Under the pieces are notes generated by a model. The model did no database searches. It was not told where the DNA came from and saw only the letters and a list, made by a program, of their open reading frames with translations. Made by a program: the position numbers and the translations under genes. A stretch of DNA of 64,000 nucleotides, from NCBI RefSeq assembly GCF_021601625.1, contig NZ_BQHR01000015.1, forward strand, positions 62,001 to 126,000, given 5' to 3'. This DNA comes from Pseudomonas paraglycinae (GTDB taxonomy: Bacteria; Pseudomonadota; Gammaproteobacteria; Pseudomonadales; Pseudomonadaceae). Shown piece by piece: positions 29,854 to 38,118 of this stretch. Each line of letters opens with the position of its first letter. Within the stretch, counting starts at the first letter, position 1.

Positions 29854-31200
29854 TCAGGGTTGCTTTGCGTAAGCCCCTCTGAAATCAGAGAACTCACCGG
29901 CACCCTCTACTTGCACCGCTCCGTCGAGCAGTCGCAATCGATAGAGTGGCTCGGCGATCTGATCCTGACCAATCACCAGATTGCCCGCCTGCAACGGCCA
30001 CTGCCGGTTCTCCTCACGGGGTGGTTTGCCCGGTTGCGTCACGGCCATCTGGATCAACGCCTGCTCACCCGCACACGTCTCGGTGGCCGGCACGATTTTG
30101 ATCGTCAGCCACGCCGATCGCTCGTCCGGCGCCATCATCACGTAACGTCCTTCACGCTGATCGCCCGTGGGCGTCTGAAACTTTTGCGGTGCAACCCGGA
30201 ACGCCGTCGGCCGTGCTTCGAAGATCAGAGACTTGTCGCCGTCGTGCCATGTTCCGCCCTGAAAGCCGTGCTCATCAGGCTCACCTGCCACGTACCAGTC
30301 GCCGGTGACACGGCCCTGGGCGTCCAGCTCATGCAGCAACACAGCTCCGTCATCGTAGGTCTCGCCCACCAGTCGGATCGGTTGGCCATTGCCCGTTTTC
30401 GTATAACGAACCTCGCCAATGTAGACGCCACCCAGCATCTGCCACCACAGCTCGAATGGGAGCTTGCCATCGAGCTTGCCCCGCAGCATCACCGGCGCTT
30501 CACCCACGGGCCCTTCAAGGCGACGCTGTTCCCGCCATTTGCCTTCCTTCAATTCCCGCTGCGTGACGTCGGTATAACCCGCCGGCATCAGCGGGCTGCC
30601 TTCCGACGGCCGCTGTGCCACCTCGATGATTTCGGTCACCTTGACCGGCGAATTGTCCTTCACCTGCCAGGTACTGCTCTGGCGCCAGCAGCAACCGCTC
30701 TTCGCGTGTGTGACAAGGTGGCGAGCGGCGCCATCGACTTCAAACAATCCCAGATACGGTTCGCGAGTCAGCGCCGACAAAGCCTTGTTCGGCACCAGCA
30801 CCGGGCTCGACGGCTTAAACAGATAGACGTCATAGGACGCCGCGCCGTAGCCACCGTCGTTACCGTTACGGAGCGCCAGATCCTGGTGTCCATCGAAATT
30901 GAAGTCGCCAAACACCACCAGACGTTGCTCATCGCATCGCAAGGCCTTGGCTGAATCGTTGAGCGGAACCAGGTCGACGGCATCGGCCGTGTCGATTCGT
31001 TGCAACACTTCGCCACTGGACTTGTCGCGCAGGATGACTTGCGCCGCCACTGGCTCGAAGTTCTGCGTCGGTGGATGCTCGATGGTCACATCGACGCTGT
31101 ACCTGTTTGCCGGATCCGAGAGCTGACAGCTCAACGGTTCGGCACTGGCCGACGCGGCGGCAAACAGGCAGAAAAAAATCCATGTACGAGAGGCAACCAT
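29854..31200 (-). CDS. Secreted protein with FG-GAP/VCBS-like segment, unknown function
   Basis: 448 residues with a Sec signal peptide (cleavage after about ASASA, residue 20). The segment VVFGDFNFDGHQDLALRNGNDGGYGAASYDVYLF (about 95-128) has the DxNxDGxxD calcium-loop pattern of FG-GAP/VCBS-like repeats, as in the XAC2610-related group. The rest is beta-rich without recognised motifs. Probably periplasmic. It is monocistronic: an AraC/VOC unit is divergent and ppyR lies downstream past an inverted repeat. Confidence 0.7.
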   Translation of the reverse strand: MVASRTWIFFCLFAAASASAEPLSCQLSDPANRYSVDVTIEHPPTQNFEPVAAQVILRDKSSGEVLQRIDTADAVDLVPLNDSAKALRCDEQRLVVFGDFNFDGHQDLALRNGNDGGYGAASYDVYLFKPSSPVLVPNKALSALTREPYLGLFEVDGAARHLVTHAKSGCCWRQSSTWQVKDNSPVKVTEIIEVAQRPSEGSPLMPAGYTDVTQRELKEGKWREQRRLEGPVGEAPVMLRGKLDGKLPFELWWQMLGGVYIGEVRYTKTGNGQPIRLVGETYDDGAVLLHELDAQGRVTGDWYVAGEPDEHGFQGGTWHDGDKSLIFEARPTAFRVAPQKFQTPTGDQREGRYVMMAPDERSAWLTIKIVPATETCAGEQALIQMAVTQPGKPPREENRQWPLQAGNLVIGQDQIAEPLYRLRLLDGAVQVEGAGEFSDFRGAYAKQP

Positions 31201-31348
31201 GATGCAGAGCGTCCTTGCGGCAAAATCGGGCCGGCAAGTCTAACGACAAACGTTTTTGGGCGCACTTGTCGATCTATGGCGCCTACGACCCGCTTCGGAC
31301 TGACTACGCTTTTAATCCAGCGTGTCTAACCTGCCGAGGATGACTGCC

Positions 31349-31852
31349 ATGCAACGCTTTCAAAAGCTGACCCCGTGCCTGTGGTTCGACGATCAGGCCG
31401 AGGCGGCGGCCAAGTTCTACTGCTCGATCTTCGATCACTCGAAAATCACCGCCCTCACCCACTACAGCAAGGTCGGCCAGGAATTCCACGGGCGCCCGGA
31501 AGGCTCGGTGATGACCGTCAGTTTCGAACTCGACGGCCATACCTTCACCGGGCTCAATGGCGGGCCGATGTTCAAGTTCAATGAGGCGATCTCGTTTCAG
31601 GTCAATTGCCAGAATCAGGAAGAAGTCGACCATTTCTGGGGCAACCTCAGCGCCGGCGGGCCGGTGGAAGCCCAGCAATGCGGCTGGCTCAAGGACAAGT
31701 TCGGCGTATCGTGGCAGATCGTGCCGGTGGCCTTCATGCACATGATGACCGACCCCGACCAGACCAAGGTCCAACGGGCGATGCAGGCCATGTTCCGGAT
31801 GAAAAAACTCGACATTGCCGAACTCGAACGAGCCTTCGCCGGCCAGAGCTAA
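31349..31852 (+). CDS. VOC superfamily protein (PhnB-like)
   Basis: 167 residues. The pattern LTPCLWFDDQAEAAAKFYCSIF, FTGLNGGPMFKFNEAISFQV and GWLKDKFGVSWQIVPVAF is the PhnB/'3-demethylubiquinone methyltransferase-like' branch of the glyoxalase/bleomycin resistance fold. Despite that database name no methyltransferase motif is present. The start was placed at the ATG preceded by GAGG with 9-nt spacing; an ATG three codons upstream is possible. An AraC regulator gene follows 35 bp downstream. Confidence 0.82.
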   Translation: MQRFQKLTPCLWFDDQAEAAAKFYCSIFDHSKITALTHYSKVGQEFHGRPEGSVMTVSFELDGHTFTGLNGGPMFKFNEAISFQVNCQNQEEVDHFWGNLSAGGPVEAQQCGWLKDKFGVSWQIVPVAFMHMMTDPDQTKVQRAMQAMFRMKKLDIAELERAFAGQS

Positions 31853-31887
31853 TACACTCGGGCACTGGTCTGCCGAGAACCACAACG

Positions 31888-32718
31888 ATGAAAGCTGCCG
31901 CCAAGAACCCTGAACAAGCCCCGCGCTTCTGGCGCGACGACGCCCTGCCCTTCATCGAAGCGCGGGCCATCGCCGATGGGCGCGAGGTCTGCTATTCACG
32001 GCACTCCCACGCGCACTTTTCCATCGGCGCGATCACCGCCGGGCGCAGCACTTACGTGCATGAGCAATCATCTTTCGAAGTGACGGCCGGCACCGTGGTG
32101 CTGATGAATCCGGGGGACGTGCACGCGTGCAACCCGATCGATGACCAGCCGTGGTCGTATTTGATGTTGTATGTGGAAACGCCCTGGCTGACGGATCTGC
32201 AGCATCAGCTGGGGTTCAGCGCGGAGCTTGAGTTTCGGCGGTTTGCCGATACCCATTTGAATGACGCCCACCTGTTTCGCGACTTGAATGCGTTGTACGC
32301 GATATTGGTCGACGAGCAGCAAGACGTGCTGCGCAAACAGAGCGCTGCGGTGGAGTTTTTCAGCGAGCTGCAACTGCGCCTGAATCCTGTCGAACCACCG
32401 TTGCGCGAACCGAACTTCAAACTCGAACGCGCCGCCGACTTCATTCGCCAGCATTGCACCGACCTGCTCAGCCTCGACGACATTTGCGCCGCCGCCGAGC
32501 TGTCACCGTCCTATTTGATTCGCGCCTTCAAACAGCATTTCGGCATGACGCCCCATGCGTTCTTGGTCAACCAGCGCATTCAGTTTGCCCGAGAGTGTCT
32601 GAGGCGCGGGCAGTTGATTGCGGATGTGGCGCTGGAGGCGGGGTTTGCCGATCAGGCGCATTTTCAGCGGGCGTTCAAGCAGCATCTGGCGGCTACGCCG
32701 GGGCAGTATCGGGGTTAA
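31888..32718 (+). CDS. AraC-family transcriptional regulator
   Basis: 276 residues. An N-terminal cupin sensor (HSHAHFSIGAITAGRSTYVHEQ..., GTVVLMNPGDVHACNP) is followed by a C-terminal double helix-turn-helix: LSLDDICAAAELSPSYLIRAFKQHFGMTPHAFLV and IADVALEAGFADQAHFQRAFKQHLAATPGQYR. This type often controls LysE-type exporters or neighbouring genes; the VOC gene just upstream is co-directional. Start ATG matches cupin start position. A hairpin terminator follows. Confidence 0.9.
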   Translation: MKAAAKNPEQAPRFWRDDALPFIEARAIADGREVCYSRHSHAHFSIGAITAGRSTYVHEQSSFEVTAGTVVLMNPGDVHACNPIDDQPWSYLMLYVETPWLTDLQHQLGFSAELEFRRFADTHLNDAHLFRDLNALYAILVDEQQDVLRKQSAAVEFFSELQLRLNPVEPPLREPNFKLERAADFIRQHCTDLLSLDDICAAAELSPSYLIRAFKQHFGMTPHAFLVNQRIQFARECLRRGQLIADVALEAGFADQAHFQRAFKQHLAATPGQYRG

Positions 32719-32726
32719 ACGAAAAA

Positions 32727-32745
32727 ACGGCCCGCATTGGGCCGT
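32727..32745 (+). terminator. Hairpin terminator after the AraC gene
   Basis: Stem ACGGCCC/GGGCCGT with a short loop, 8 bp past the stop. A-run before and weak TCTCGGTTT after, so it is a weak plus-strand terminator but could serve the minus-strand DUF6124 gene better, as the minus strand reads T6 after the hairpin. Confidence 0.6.
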
Positions 32746-32757
32746 CTCGGTTTGGAA

Positions 32758-32803
32758 GGGACGCGGAGCGTCCCGGGCTGCATTCCCACGCAAAGCGTGG
32801 GAA
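32758..32803. repeat. Tandem hairpin intergenic repeat
   Basis: Two adjacent perfect hairpins: GGGACGC/GCGTCCC (32758-32774) and TTCCCACGC/GCGTGGGAA (32783-32803), each with a 3-nt loop. This paired-hairpin unit is common between Pseudomonas genes. It lies between the convergent AraC and DUF6124 genes. Confidence 0.75.
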
Positions 32804-32811
32804 CGATCAGG

Positions 32812-33183
32812 TTACAGAGGCGCCTCGGCCTTCAACTCCAGATTATCCAGCGCACGATTCACCGCCAGTTCACCCAGCATGATCAATTGCGCAATCCCCA
32901 ACAGCACATGCCGATACGAGCCATCCACCAGCCCGGCGAAGTCGGTGGCCATGGTTTTGGCCGAGGTCAGGGTTTCGCAGGCGTCGGCCAGCAGTTCTTC
33001 GCTGTCGATGCCGGGGGCGATGAGGTAGCGGGTGTTGGGTTTGAGCATCGGTTTTCTGGGGTGGAACGGATTGAGGTAGTGGTCGAGAGCGCGGTCGGCG
33101 GCTTCGTGGAATTTCTTGGAGTCGAGGGTTTCGTAGGGCGAGGTCGGGTCGGTTTCGGGTGGGTTTGGTGTTGGTTTGATCAT
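32812..33183 (-). CDS. DUF6124 family protein
   Basis: 123 residues, no signal or transmembrane segment. The C-terminal helices (ADACETLTSAKTMATDFAGLVDGSYRHVLLGIAQLIMLGELAVNRALDNLE) match the DUF6124 (older DUF3077) family, found mainly in fluorescent pseudomonads and often in several copies. The N-terminus is proline-rich and acidic (PTPNPPETDPTSP). Function is unknown. TGGAG sits 8 nt before the ATG. The gene has a long structured 5' leader, described separately. Confidence 0.75.
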   Translation of the reverse strand: MIKPTPNPPETDPTSPYETLDSKKFHEAADRALDHYLNPFHPRKPMLKPNTRYLIAPGIDSEELLADACETLTSAKTMATDFAGLVDGSYRHVLLGIAQLIMLGELAVNRALDNLELKAEAPL

Positions 33184-33480
33184 GATTGAATCTCCAGAGT
33201 CATGGAGCCGCCACGATTCGCTGCGATACGAAGAGGTGGCAGCTATACGCGGGTCGCAGACCGGGACTCTAGAACCGGCAGACCCGAGGGTCTCCCACGT
33301 ACAGCCGCCATAAAACTGGAGGGTGTTGTGCGTCTAGAGATCGCGGGCTGCGAGACCCGATCGCTGATTCGTCAGCGACCGGCAAACAATAGAACCCGCT
33401 CCCAAGGCGCACAAGCCGGCGGATTCTGGCGGATGCGTAGGCAATGGCGCAAGTTCGCGTGGTTTGTCGGACGCATCCTT
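33184..33480 (-). ncRNA. Structured 5' leader of the DUF6124 gene (candidate cis-regulatory RNA)
   Basis: This 300-bp gap has no supported gene but folds strongly on the minus strand. A 13-bp stem (33298-33310 with 33237-33249, two G-U pairs) closes a multiloop. Inside are hairpins 33280-33293 (AGACC/GGTCT), CCGG/CCGG at 33261-33278 and GGTC/GACC at 33252-33262. The last two share bases 33261-33262 and so are alternatives. Further 5' lie a 7-bp hairpin with a 4-nt loop (33361-33378), a CGGG/CCCG hairpin (33339-33362) and 8-bp arms at 33431-33438/33471-33478. CUCCAG at 33321-33316 could pair with the CUGGAG ribosome site at 33197-33192. I recall similar leaders upstream of DUF6124 genes in other pseudomonads but cannot verify that here. 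Confidence 0.5.
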
Positions 33481-33510
33481 AAACACCTTTAAACCCAAGC
33501 CCCGTCACAC

Positions 33511-34098
33511 TCACGGCAGCAACAGATACCCCGCACTCACCGCCAACAGCAACGCCATCACCCGGTTGAACAAGCGCATCCCCGCCGGGTTGCCAAGATA
33601 ACCGCGCAAGAACGTCCCGGCATACGCCCAACAGCCGACCGACAGATAACAGATCACCAGATACACCGCTGCAAACTGCCACACCAGCCGCGCCTCGCCA
33701 TCGGCGACAAACGCGCCCATCCCCGCCACGCAGGCCAGCCAGGCCTTGGGATTGAGCCACTGCATCACTGCGCCGTAGAGCATCGACGGCGCCCTGCCCG
33801 ATTCTCCCGCATTCAACTGGCCGTCATCCGTGGCCAGTTTCCAAGCCATGAACAGCAAAAACGCCACCCCGGCCAGTTGCACCACGCGGGTCAGCGCCGG
33901 CCACAGCTTGAGCACTTCGTGCAGCCCCAGCCCCATCAACACCAGCAACAACACAAATCCCAGCGTCGCCCCGGCCACATGCCTCTGACTGGCGCGAAAG
34001 CCGAACTGCGCCCCCGAGCTCAACGCCACGATATTCACCGGCCCCGGGGTAATGGACGCGGCCAGGGCAAACGCCGCCATCGACACAATCAGACTCAT
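33511..34098 (-). CDS. LysE/RhtB family amino-acid exporter
   Basis: 195 residues with six hydrophobic helices. The family signature ITPGPVNIVALSSGAQFGF (14-32) and AVMQWLNPKAWLACVAG (about 108-124) are both present. Such proteins export amino acids or homoserine-lactone-like compounds by proton antiport; the substrate is not predictable. It is divergent from the PfpI-like gene. A second LysE-type gene lies at 38.1 kb. Confidence 0.88.
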   Translation of the reverse strand: MSLIVSMAAFALAASITPGPVNIVALSSGAQFGFRASQRHVAGATLGFVLLLVLMGLGLHEVLKLWPALTRVVQLAGVAFLLFMAWKLATDDGQLNAGESGRAPSMLYGAVMQWLNPKAWLACVAGMGAFVADGEARLVWQFAAVYLVICYLSVGCWAYAGTFLRGYLGNPAGMRLFNRVMALLLAVSAGYLLLP

Positions 34099-34240
34099 CG
34101 CACACCTGCTTCAAATCGAGGAACAAGGCGCCCACAGTAGCCAGCGCACACCGGGCAGTATTGAAGGAAATTACCCCCGCTCACGCAGACCCACTACGCT
34201 CTGGCTATGCGATCACTTTTGACCAGGAAGTCTGCCCTCG

Positions 34241-34996
34241 ATGATTCTGATTCTGTTGCCCTGCGCCGATTACGACCCCACCGAAAGCAGTGTGCCCTGG
34301 CAGGCCATGCGCGACGCGGGGATCGAGGTACGTTTTGCCACGCCGCAAGGCTTGCCCGCCCACGCCGATCCACGGCTGGTGGATATCGGCTTCGGCCTGT
34401 TGAGTTCGATGCTGATGACGCGCAAGGCCGATCTGGACAGTTACACGCAGATGATCGAGTCCGAAGCGTTCAGGCAGCCGCTGGCGTATGCCGATGTCGA
34501 CACGAATCGATTCGATGGTCTGCTGATCCCCGGCGGGCATGCCAAAGGCATGCGCACGTTGTTGGAATCCACGCAGGCCCAGCAGATTGCCCTGCAATTT
34601 TTCAAAGCCGAAAAACCCGTGGCGGCGGTGTGTCATGGTGTGCTGTTGCTGGCGAGGACGCTCGACCCCGATACCGGGCGGTCGGTGTTGTTCGGGCGCA
34701 AAGTGACGGCATTGCTCGCGGCCACCATGGAGTTGCCGGCGTGGCTGATGACAGCTGCGTGGCTGGGGCGCTACTACCGCACCTACAAGCAGACCGTCGA
34801 AGCGGAAGTGAAAACCGCGCTGGCCAGCAAAACCGACTTCAAACGCGGTCCGCTGATCGCCAAGCGCGATTGTGCGCAGAAACTGCAATCGGGATTTGTG
34901 GTGCGCGACGGGCAACTGCTGACGGCGCGCTGGCCCGGCGATTGCCATCGATTCGCCGCCGAGTGGGTGGCCATATTGCAGCCACCCGAGCGCTGA
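34241..34996 (+). CDS. DJ-1/PfpI-family class I glutamine amidotransferase-like protein
   Basis: 251 residues. The nucleophile elbow is AVCHGVLLL with the reactive cysteine, preceded by DGLLIPGGHAKGMRTL, which matches the DJ-1/PfpI superfamily. The protein is longer than typical DJ-1 (about 190) and continues with a C-terminal segment AWLGRYYRTYKQTVEAEVKTAL that resembles the larger HchA/YDR533C-like branch. Possible roles are glyoxalase III, chaperone or deglycase activity; none is assigned. It stands alone, convergent with bphP, whose stop lies 8 bp away. Confidence 0.8.
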   Translation: MILILLPCADYDPTESSVPWQAMRDAGIEVRFATPQGLPAHADPRLVDIGFGLLSSMLMTRKADLDSYTQMIESEAFRQPLAYADVDTNRFDGLLIPGGHAKGMRTLLESTQAQQIALQFFKAEKPVAAVCHGVLLLARTLDPDTGRSVLFGRKVTALLAATMELPAWLMTAAWLGRYYRTYKQTVEAEVKTALASKTDFKRGPLIAKRDCAQKLQSGFVVRDGQLLTARWPGDCHRFAAEWVAILQPPER

Positions 34997-35004
34997 TCCG
35001 CGTT

Positions 35005-37242
35005 TCAGTCCAGACGCGGCACGGTGAAGCGGAATTCACTGCCCTGCCCCGGCTCACTCTCGGCAACGATCTGCCCGCCATGGGCCTCGACGATGCCCTG
35101 CGTGATGTACAGGCCCAGCCCGGTGCCGGTCGGATTGCCTTCCTTCACCGTCCAGTAACGGTCGAACACGTGCGGCAAGTGATCCTTGGGAATGCCTTCG
35201 CCGCTGTCGCGTACTGTGAAGACGATGTCGTCACCGACCGATTTGGCATACACGTCGACCGTACCTAGGCGCGGGGTGAATTTGATCGCGTTGCCGACCA
35301 GATTCGACAGCACCTGAAACAACCGCTCGGGGTCGGCATGGATGCTCAGGTCGGGATCGGCCTCGAACGAGATGCTGATGTCCTTGTCCAGCGCCAGCGG
35401 CGCCAGCAGCGATTGCGCCTCTTCGAACATCTGCGCGACATCGAGTTTCTGCGGCGCGATGGTGTAGCGGCCGGCGTCGATTTTCGAAGTGTCGAGCAAG
35501 TCTTCCAGCAGCGTGTTCATGCGCCCGGCGGCTTGTTGCATGGTGTCGATCGCAGTCGAGATGCGCCGCGAAGTGTGCGGCCCGTCGGAGCTGAAAGCCT
35601 TCTGCATCATGCCGCACAGCATCGAGATCACGGTCATCGGGTTGCGCAGGTCGTGGGAAACCACCGCTACCAGCTCGTCGCGGGCACGCACTGCTTCCTG
35701 CTCGCGGCGTACCTGGCGGGCCAGATCGTTTTCCAGGGCCGAGCGACGCAGGTCGTTGGCGGCAAACAGATCGCCGTGGCTCCATTTGGTGGAAATCCCG
35801 GCCATCTCGACCTTCCAGATTTCGAACGAGGTACGCGGCCGCAGACGAAGGCCGGCGTCAGAGTTTTCCAGATCCAGCGGCTTGCGCGGGTCGCCGCTCC
35901 AGTTGATGTTCTCTTTGACTTCGGGGCGGAACCACAGCACGCCGTTGTCCACCGGTTTGGGCAGGCTCATGGCGAGCACGCCGCTGGCGACCTGCTGATA
36001 GTGCGCGGCCGGCGGGTAGACGCTGGCCAGGTGATGACTGGCAAACACCGGCTCGCCACGCTCCTGCAGCCATTTGTGCAGGGCACGGATCTCTTCCGGC
36101 TCCGGGCAATTACCGTAACGGTGCAATTGCTTGTCTTCGATGATCGCGATGCCGCCGGCATTGGCCAGCGCCATCAGAACCTGTGGCTGATTGGCCAGGC
36201 CATCGAAGACGTTCTGTGGCGAGTCGATCATCGCCTGATTGAGCAGCGCCAGCGCCTCGACCTTTTCCTCGCGTTGACGGCTGACTTCCAGCGCTTCCAT
36301 CGCACTGATCTGCAACGACAGCACCTGGCCGATGGTCTGGCATGCCGTGCGCAACTCGTGCGGCACGTGCAGCGGCTGACGATTGCCGCAACTGATCAGG
36401 CCCCAGAGCTTGTCGCCCTTGAGCAGGGAAATGCTCATCGAGGACAGCACGCCCATGTTCTTCATGTACTGGCAGTGGATCGGCGACACGCTGCGCAGCG
36501 TCGCGAAACTCAGGTCCAGCGGGGTCTGGGTGTCCGGGCGCAACTTGGGTACCAGCGGCACCGGTTGGTAGTCGGCATTCGGAATGATCCGCAGCCAGTT
36601 GGTGCGGTACAGCTCGCGGGCCTGCTCGGGGATGTCGGAGGCCGGGAAAAACAGACCGTTGAAGACTTCCATCGACGGATCGGACGCTTCGGCGATGACC
36701 TGACCGTGGCCCTCCTCTTCGAAGCGATAGATCAGCACCCGGTCGTAACCGGTCATGGCCTGGATTTCCTTGACGCTGATGTCGTACAGCGCCTGCAGGC
36801 TCTGGGCCTTTTGCAGGCGCGCGAGCATCCGCCCGAGGTGGGTTTCGGTGCCGGCGACGTTACGCGGCTGGAAGTTCTCGACGTGGATTTCCAGCTCCAG
36901 GATCAGCACATCCTGATGCCGATGCAGCAAACCTTCGAACGCGGTGCCGTTGAGGCGAAAGTGCAGCGGCGGCGCATCGGACAAGGCCGGTTGCTGCAAG
37001 GCCTCGCGAACCTGCGCGGCATGGGCATCGCCGATCAGGCTTTGCAGTGGCTGGCCGATCAGTTCCTGTGCCGGCCGGGCGAGCAAGGTCTCGACGTTGG
37101 CGCTGATCTGAATGATCGAAAGGTCCGGCTCGCTCAGGGTCAGCAGCAAACCGTGCGGCTGGATCGCGCCGGGAAAGCGGATCGGCTCGTCGGCGCAGTT
37201 GGCCAGCAACTCTTCAAAGACTTCTTTGTCTTGCGGGTTCAT
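35005..37242 (-). CDS. bphP: Bacteriophytochrome histidine kinase
   Basis: 745 residues with the complete photosensory module. The PAS domain carries the biliverdin-binding C16 in NCADEPIRFPGAIQPHG. The GAF domain has FFPASDIP and SPIHCQYM. The PHY domain has the PRTSFEIW tongue motif (PRxSF). The kinase module holds phospho-acceptor H530 in VVSHDLRNP and an ATPase domain (NLVGNAIKFTP, DSGEGIP, GTGLGLYI). It senses red/far-red light through biliverdin supplied by bphO, whose stop overlaps its start by 2 bp. No receiver domain or response-regulator gene is adjacent. Confidence 0.95.
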   Translation of the reverse strand: MNPQDKEVFEELLANCADEPIRFPGAIQPHGLLLTLSEPDLSIIQISANVETLLARPAQELIGQPLQSLIGDAHAAQVREALQQPALSDAPPLHFRLNGTAFEGLLHRHQDVLILELEIHVENFQPRNVAGTETHLGRMLARLQKAQSLQALYDISVKEIQAMTGYDRVLIYRFEEEGHGQVIAEASDPSMEVFNGLFFPASDIPEQARELYRTNWLRIIPNADYQPVPLVPKLRPDTQTPLDLSFATLRSVSPIHCQYMKNMGVLSSMSISLLKGDKLWGLISCGNRQPLHVPHELRTACQTIGQVLSLQISAMEALEVSRQREEKVEALALLNQAMIDSPQNVFDGLANQPQVLMALANAGGIAIIEDKQLHRYGNCPEPEEIRALHKWLQERGEPVFASHHLASVYPPAAHYQQVASGVLAMSLPKPVDNGVLWFRPEVKENINWSGDPRKPLDLENSDAGLRLRPRTSFEIWKVEMAGISTKWSHGDLFAANDLRRSALENDLARQVRREQEAVRARDELVAVVSHDLRNPMTVISMLCGMMQKAFSSDGPHTSRRISTAIDTMQQAAGRMNTLLEDLLDTSKIDAGRYTIAPQKLDVAQMFEEAQSLLAPLALDKDISISFEADPDLSIHADPERLFQVLSNLVGNAIKFTPRLGTVDVYAKSVGDDIVFTVRDSGEGIPKDHLPHVFDRYWTVKEGNPTGTGLGLYITQGIVEAHGGQIVAESEPGQGSEFRFTVPRLD

Positions 37243-37844
37243 ACCAGAACCTCCTGACTTTCGAGCCACTGCTCGAAACAACTGAATGTAGTGTGGGCCG
37301 CCGCCACGACGGCTTTACGCTCGTCGGTGTCCATCGGGCGACTGCCCAGGTATTCGATGAAATCGAGCCAGCGCCGGCCGGTGGCGGCACCGTAAACGTC
37401 CAGAAACGCCGCGCCGTTTTCCGCGCCCAGGCTCAGCCGTGTGGCGATCTCCCGACGCAGGATCTGCCCGCCGAGAGTCGCGCCTTCCAGCACATACAAC
37501 ACCCCCAGACACGCGGCGGCGGAGTCGATGACGGGCAACCGGCGGCAGATCGGAAAATCGCCACCATTTGCGCCCAGCGCTTGCAGATCGCGTTGCAGGG
37601 TCGGTGCCTTGAGGCGGGAAGCCAGATCAAAATCAGCGGGAATCGCGTCGCTGTCCTGCAGCACGGCTTCCAATGGCTGATAGAAGCCGTAATAGGCGCG
37701 CATCAGTCGCTCGAAAGCGTGCAGATCAAGGGTGTCGGAGAAAAAAGGAAGGCGCTTTTCAAGTGCAATGTGCAGTTCGGCCGTGCCGGCGCGCAGATCC
37801 TGCAACACCGGTGGTACATGAACCTCGCGGGCCTTTGCTTGCAT
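37239..37844 (-). CDS. bphO: Biliverdin-producing haem oxygenase
   Basis: 201 residues. Proximal haem ligand H25 lies in TAELHIALEKRLPF, and the distal-helix region YVLEGATLGGQILRR has the conserved glycines. It opens haem to biliverdin, releasing CO and iron, and supplies the chromophore of bphP. The two genes overlap, ensuring coupled synthesis. It resembles the bacterial BphO group rather than iron-scavenging HemO, as expected from context. Confidence 0.93.
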   Translation of the reverse strand: MQAKAREVHVPPVLQDLRAGTAELHIALEKRLPFFSDTLDLHAFERLMRAYYGFYQPLEAVLQDSDAIPADFDLASRLKAPTLQRDLQALGANGGDFPICRRLPVIDSAAACLGVLYVLEGATLGGQILRREIATRLSLGAENGAAFLDVYGAATGRRWLDFIEYLGSRPMDTDERKAVVAAAHTTFSCFEQWLESQEVLV

Positions 37845-38118
37845 GTAGTCGCTCGTACAGTGGGCCGCCTGGGGCCATGGGGGAATGGAGAAGCATGGCG
37901 CGAAAGCTTACACGGCAATGGTAGTTTCTGACCCGGCAGATGGGATTCTCTGATGAATTCATCAACCTGTGAAGGGTTAAGAGCTGACCGGACGGCAGAA
38001 AGTTCGAAGGAATTCACTGCCGATAGTCGCTGTACCGCGACTCTGGCGCCTGACTGTACGGTTCAGGCCCGCACACCCGCGTGATAAAAATACCGCTCCC
38101 GTCACCGGAGCCCGCACC

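Noticed and set aside
33202-33492. Plus-strand 96-codon open frame over the DUF6124 leader
   Set aside because: It is antisense to the folded leader, has no ribosome site, and its residues are those expected from translating repeats of a structured RNA. I treat it as a by-product.
35338-37257. Plus-strand 639-codon frame opposite bphP
   Set aside because: Antisense to a gene with complete phytochrome motifs; no start signal or family.
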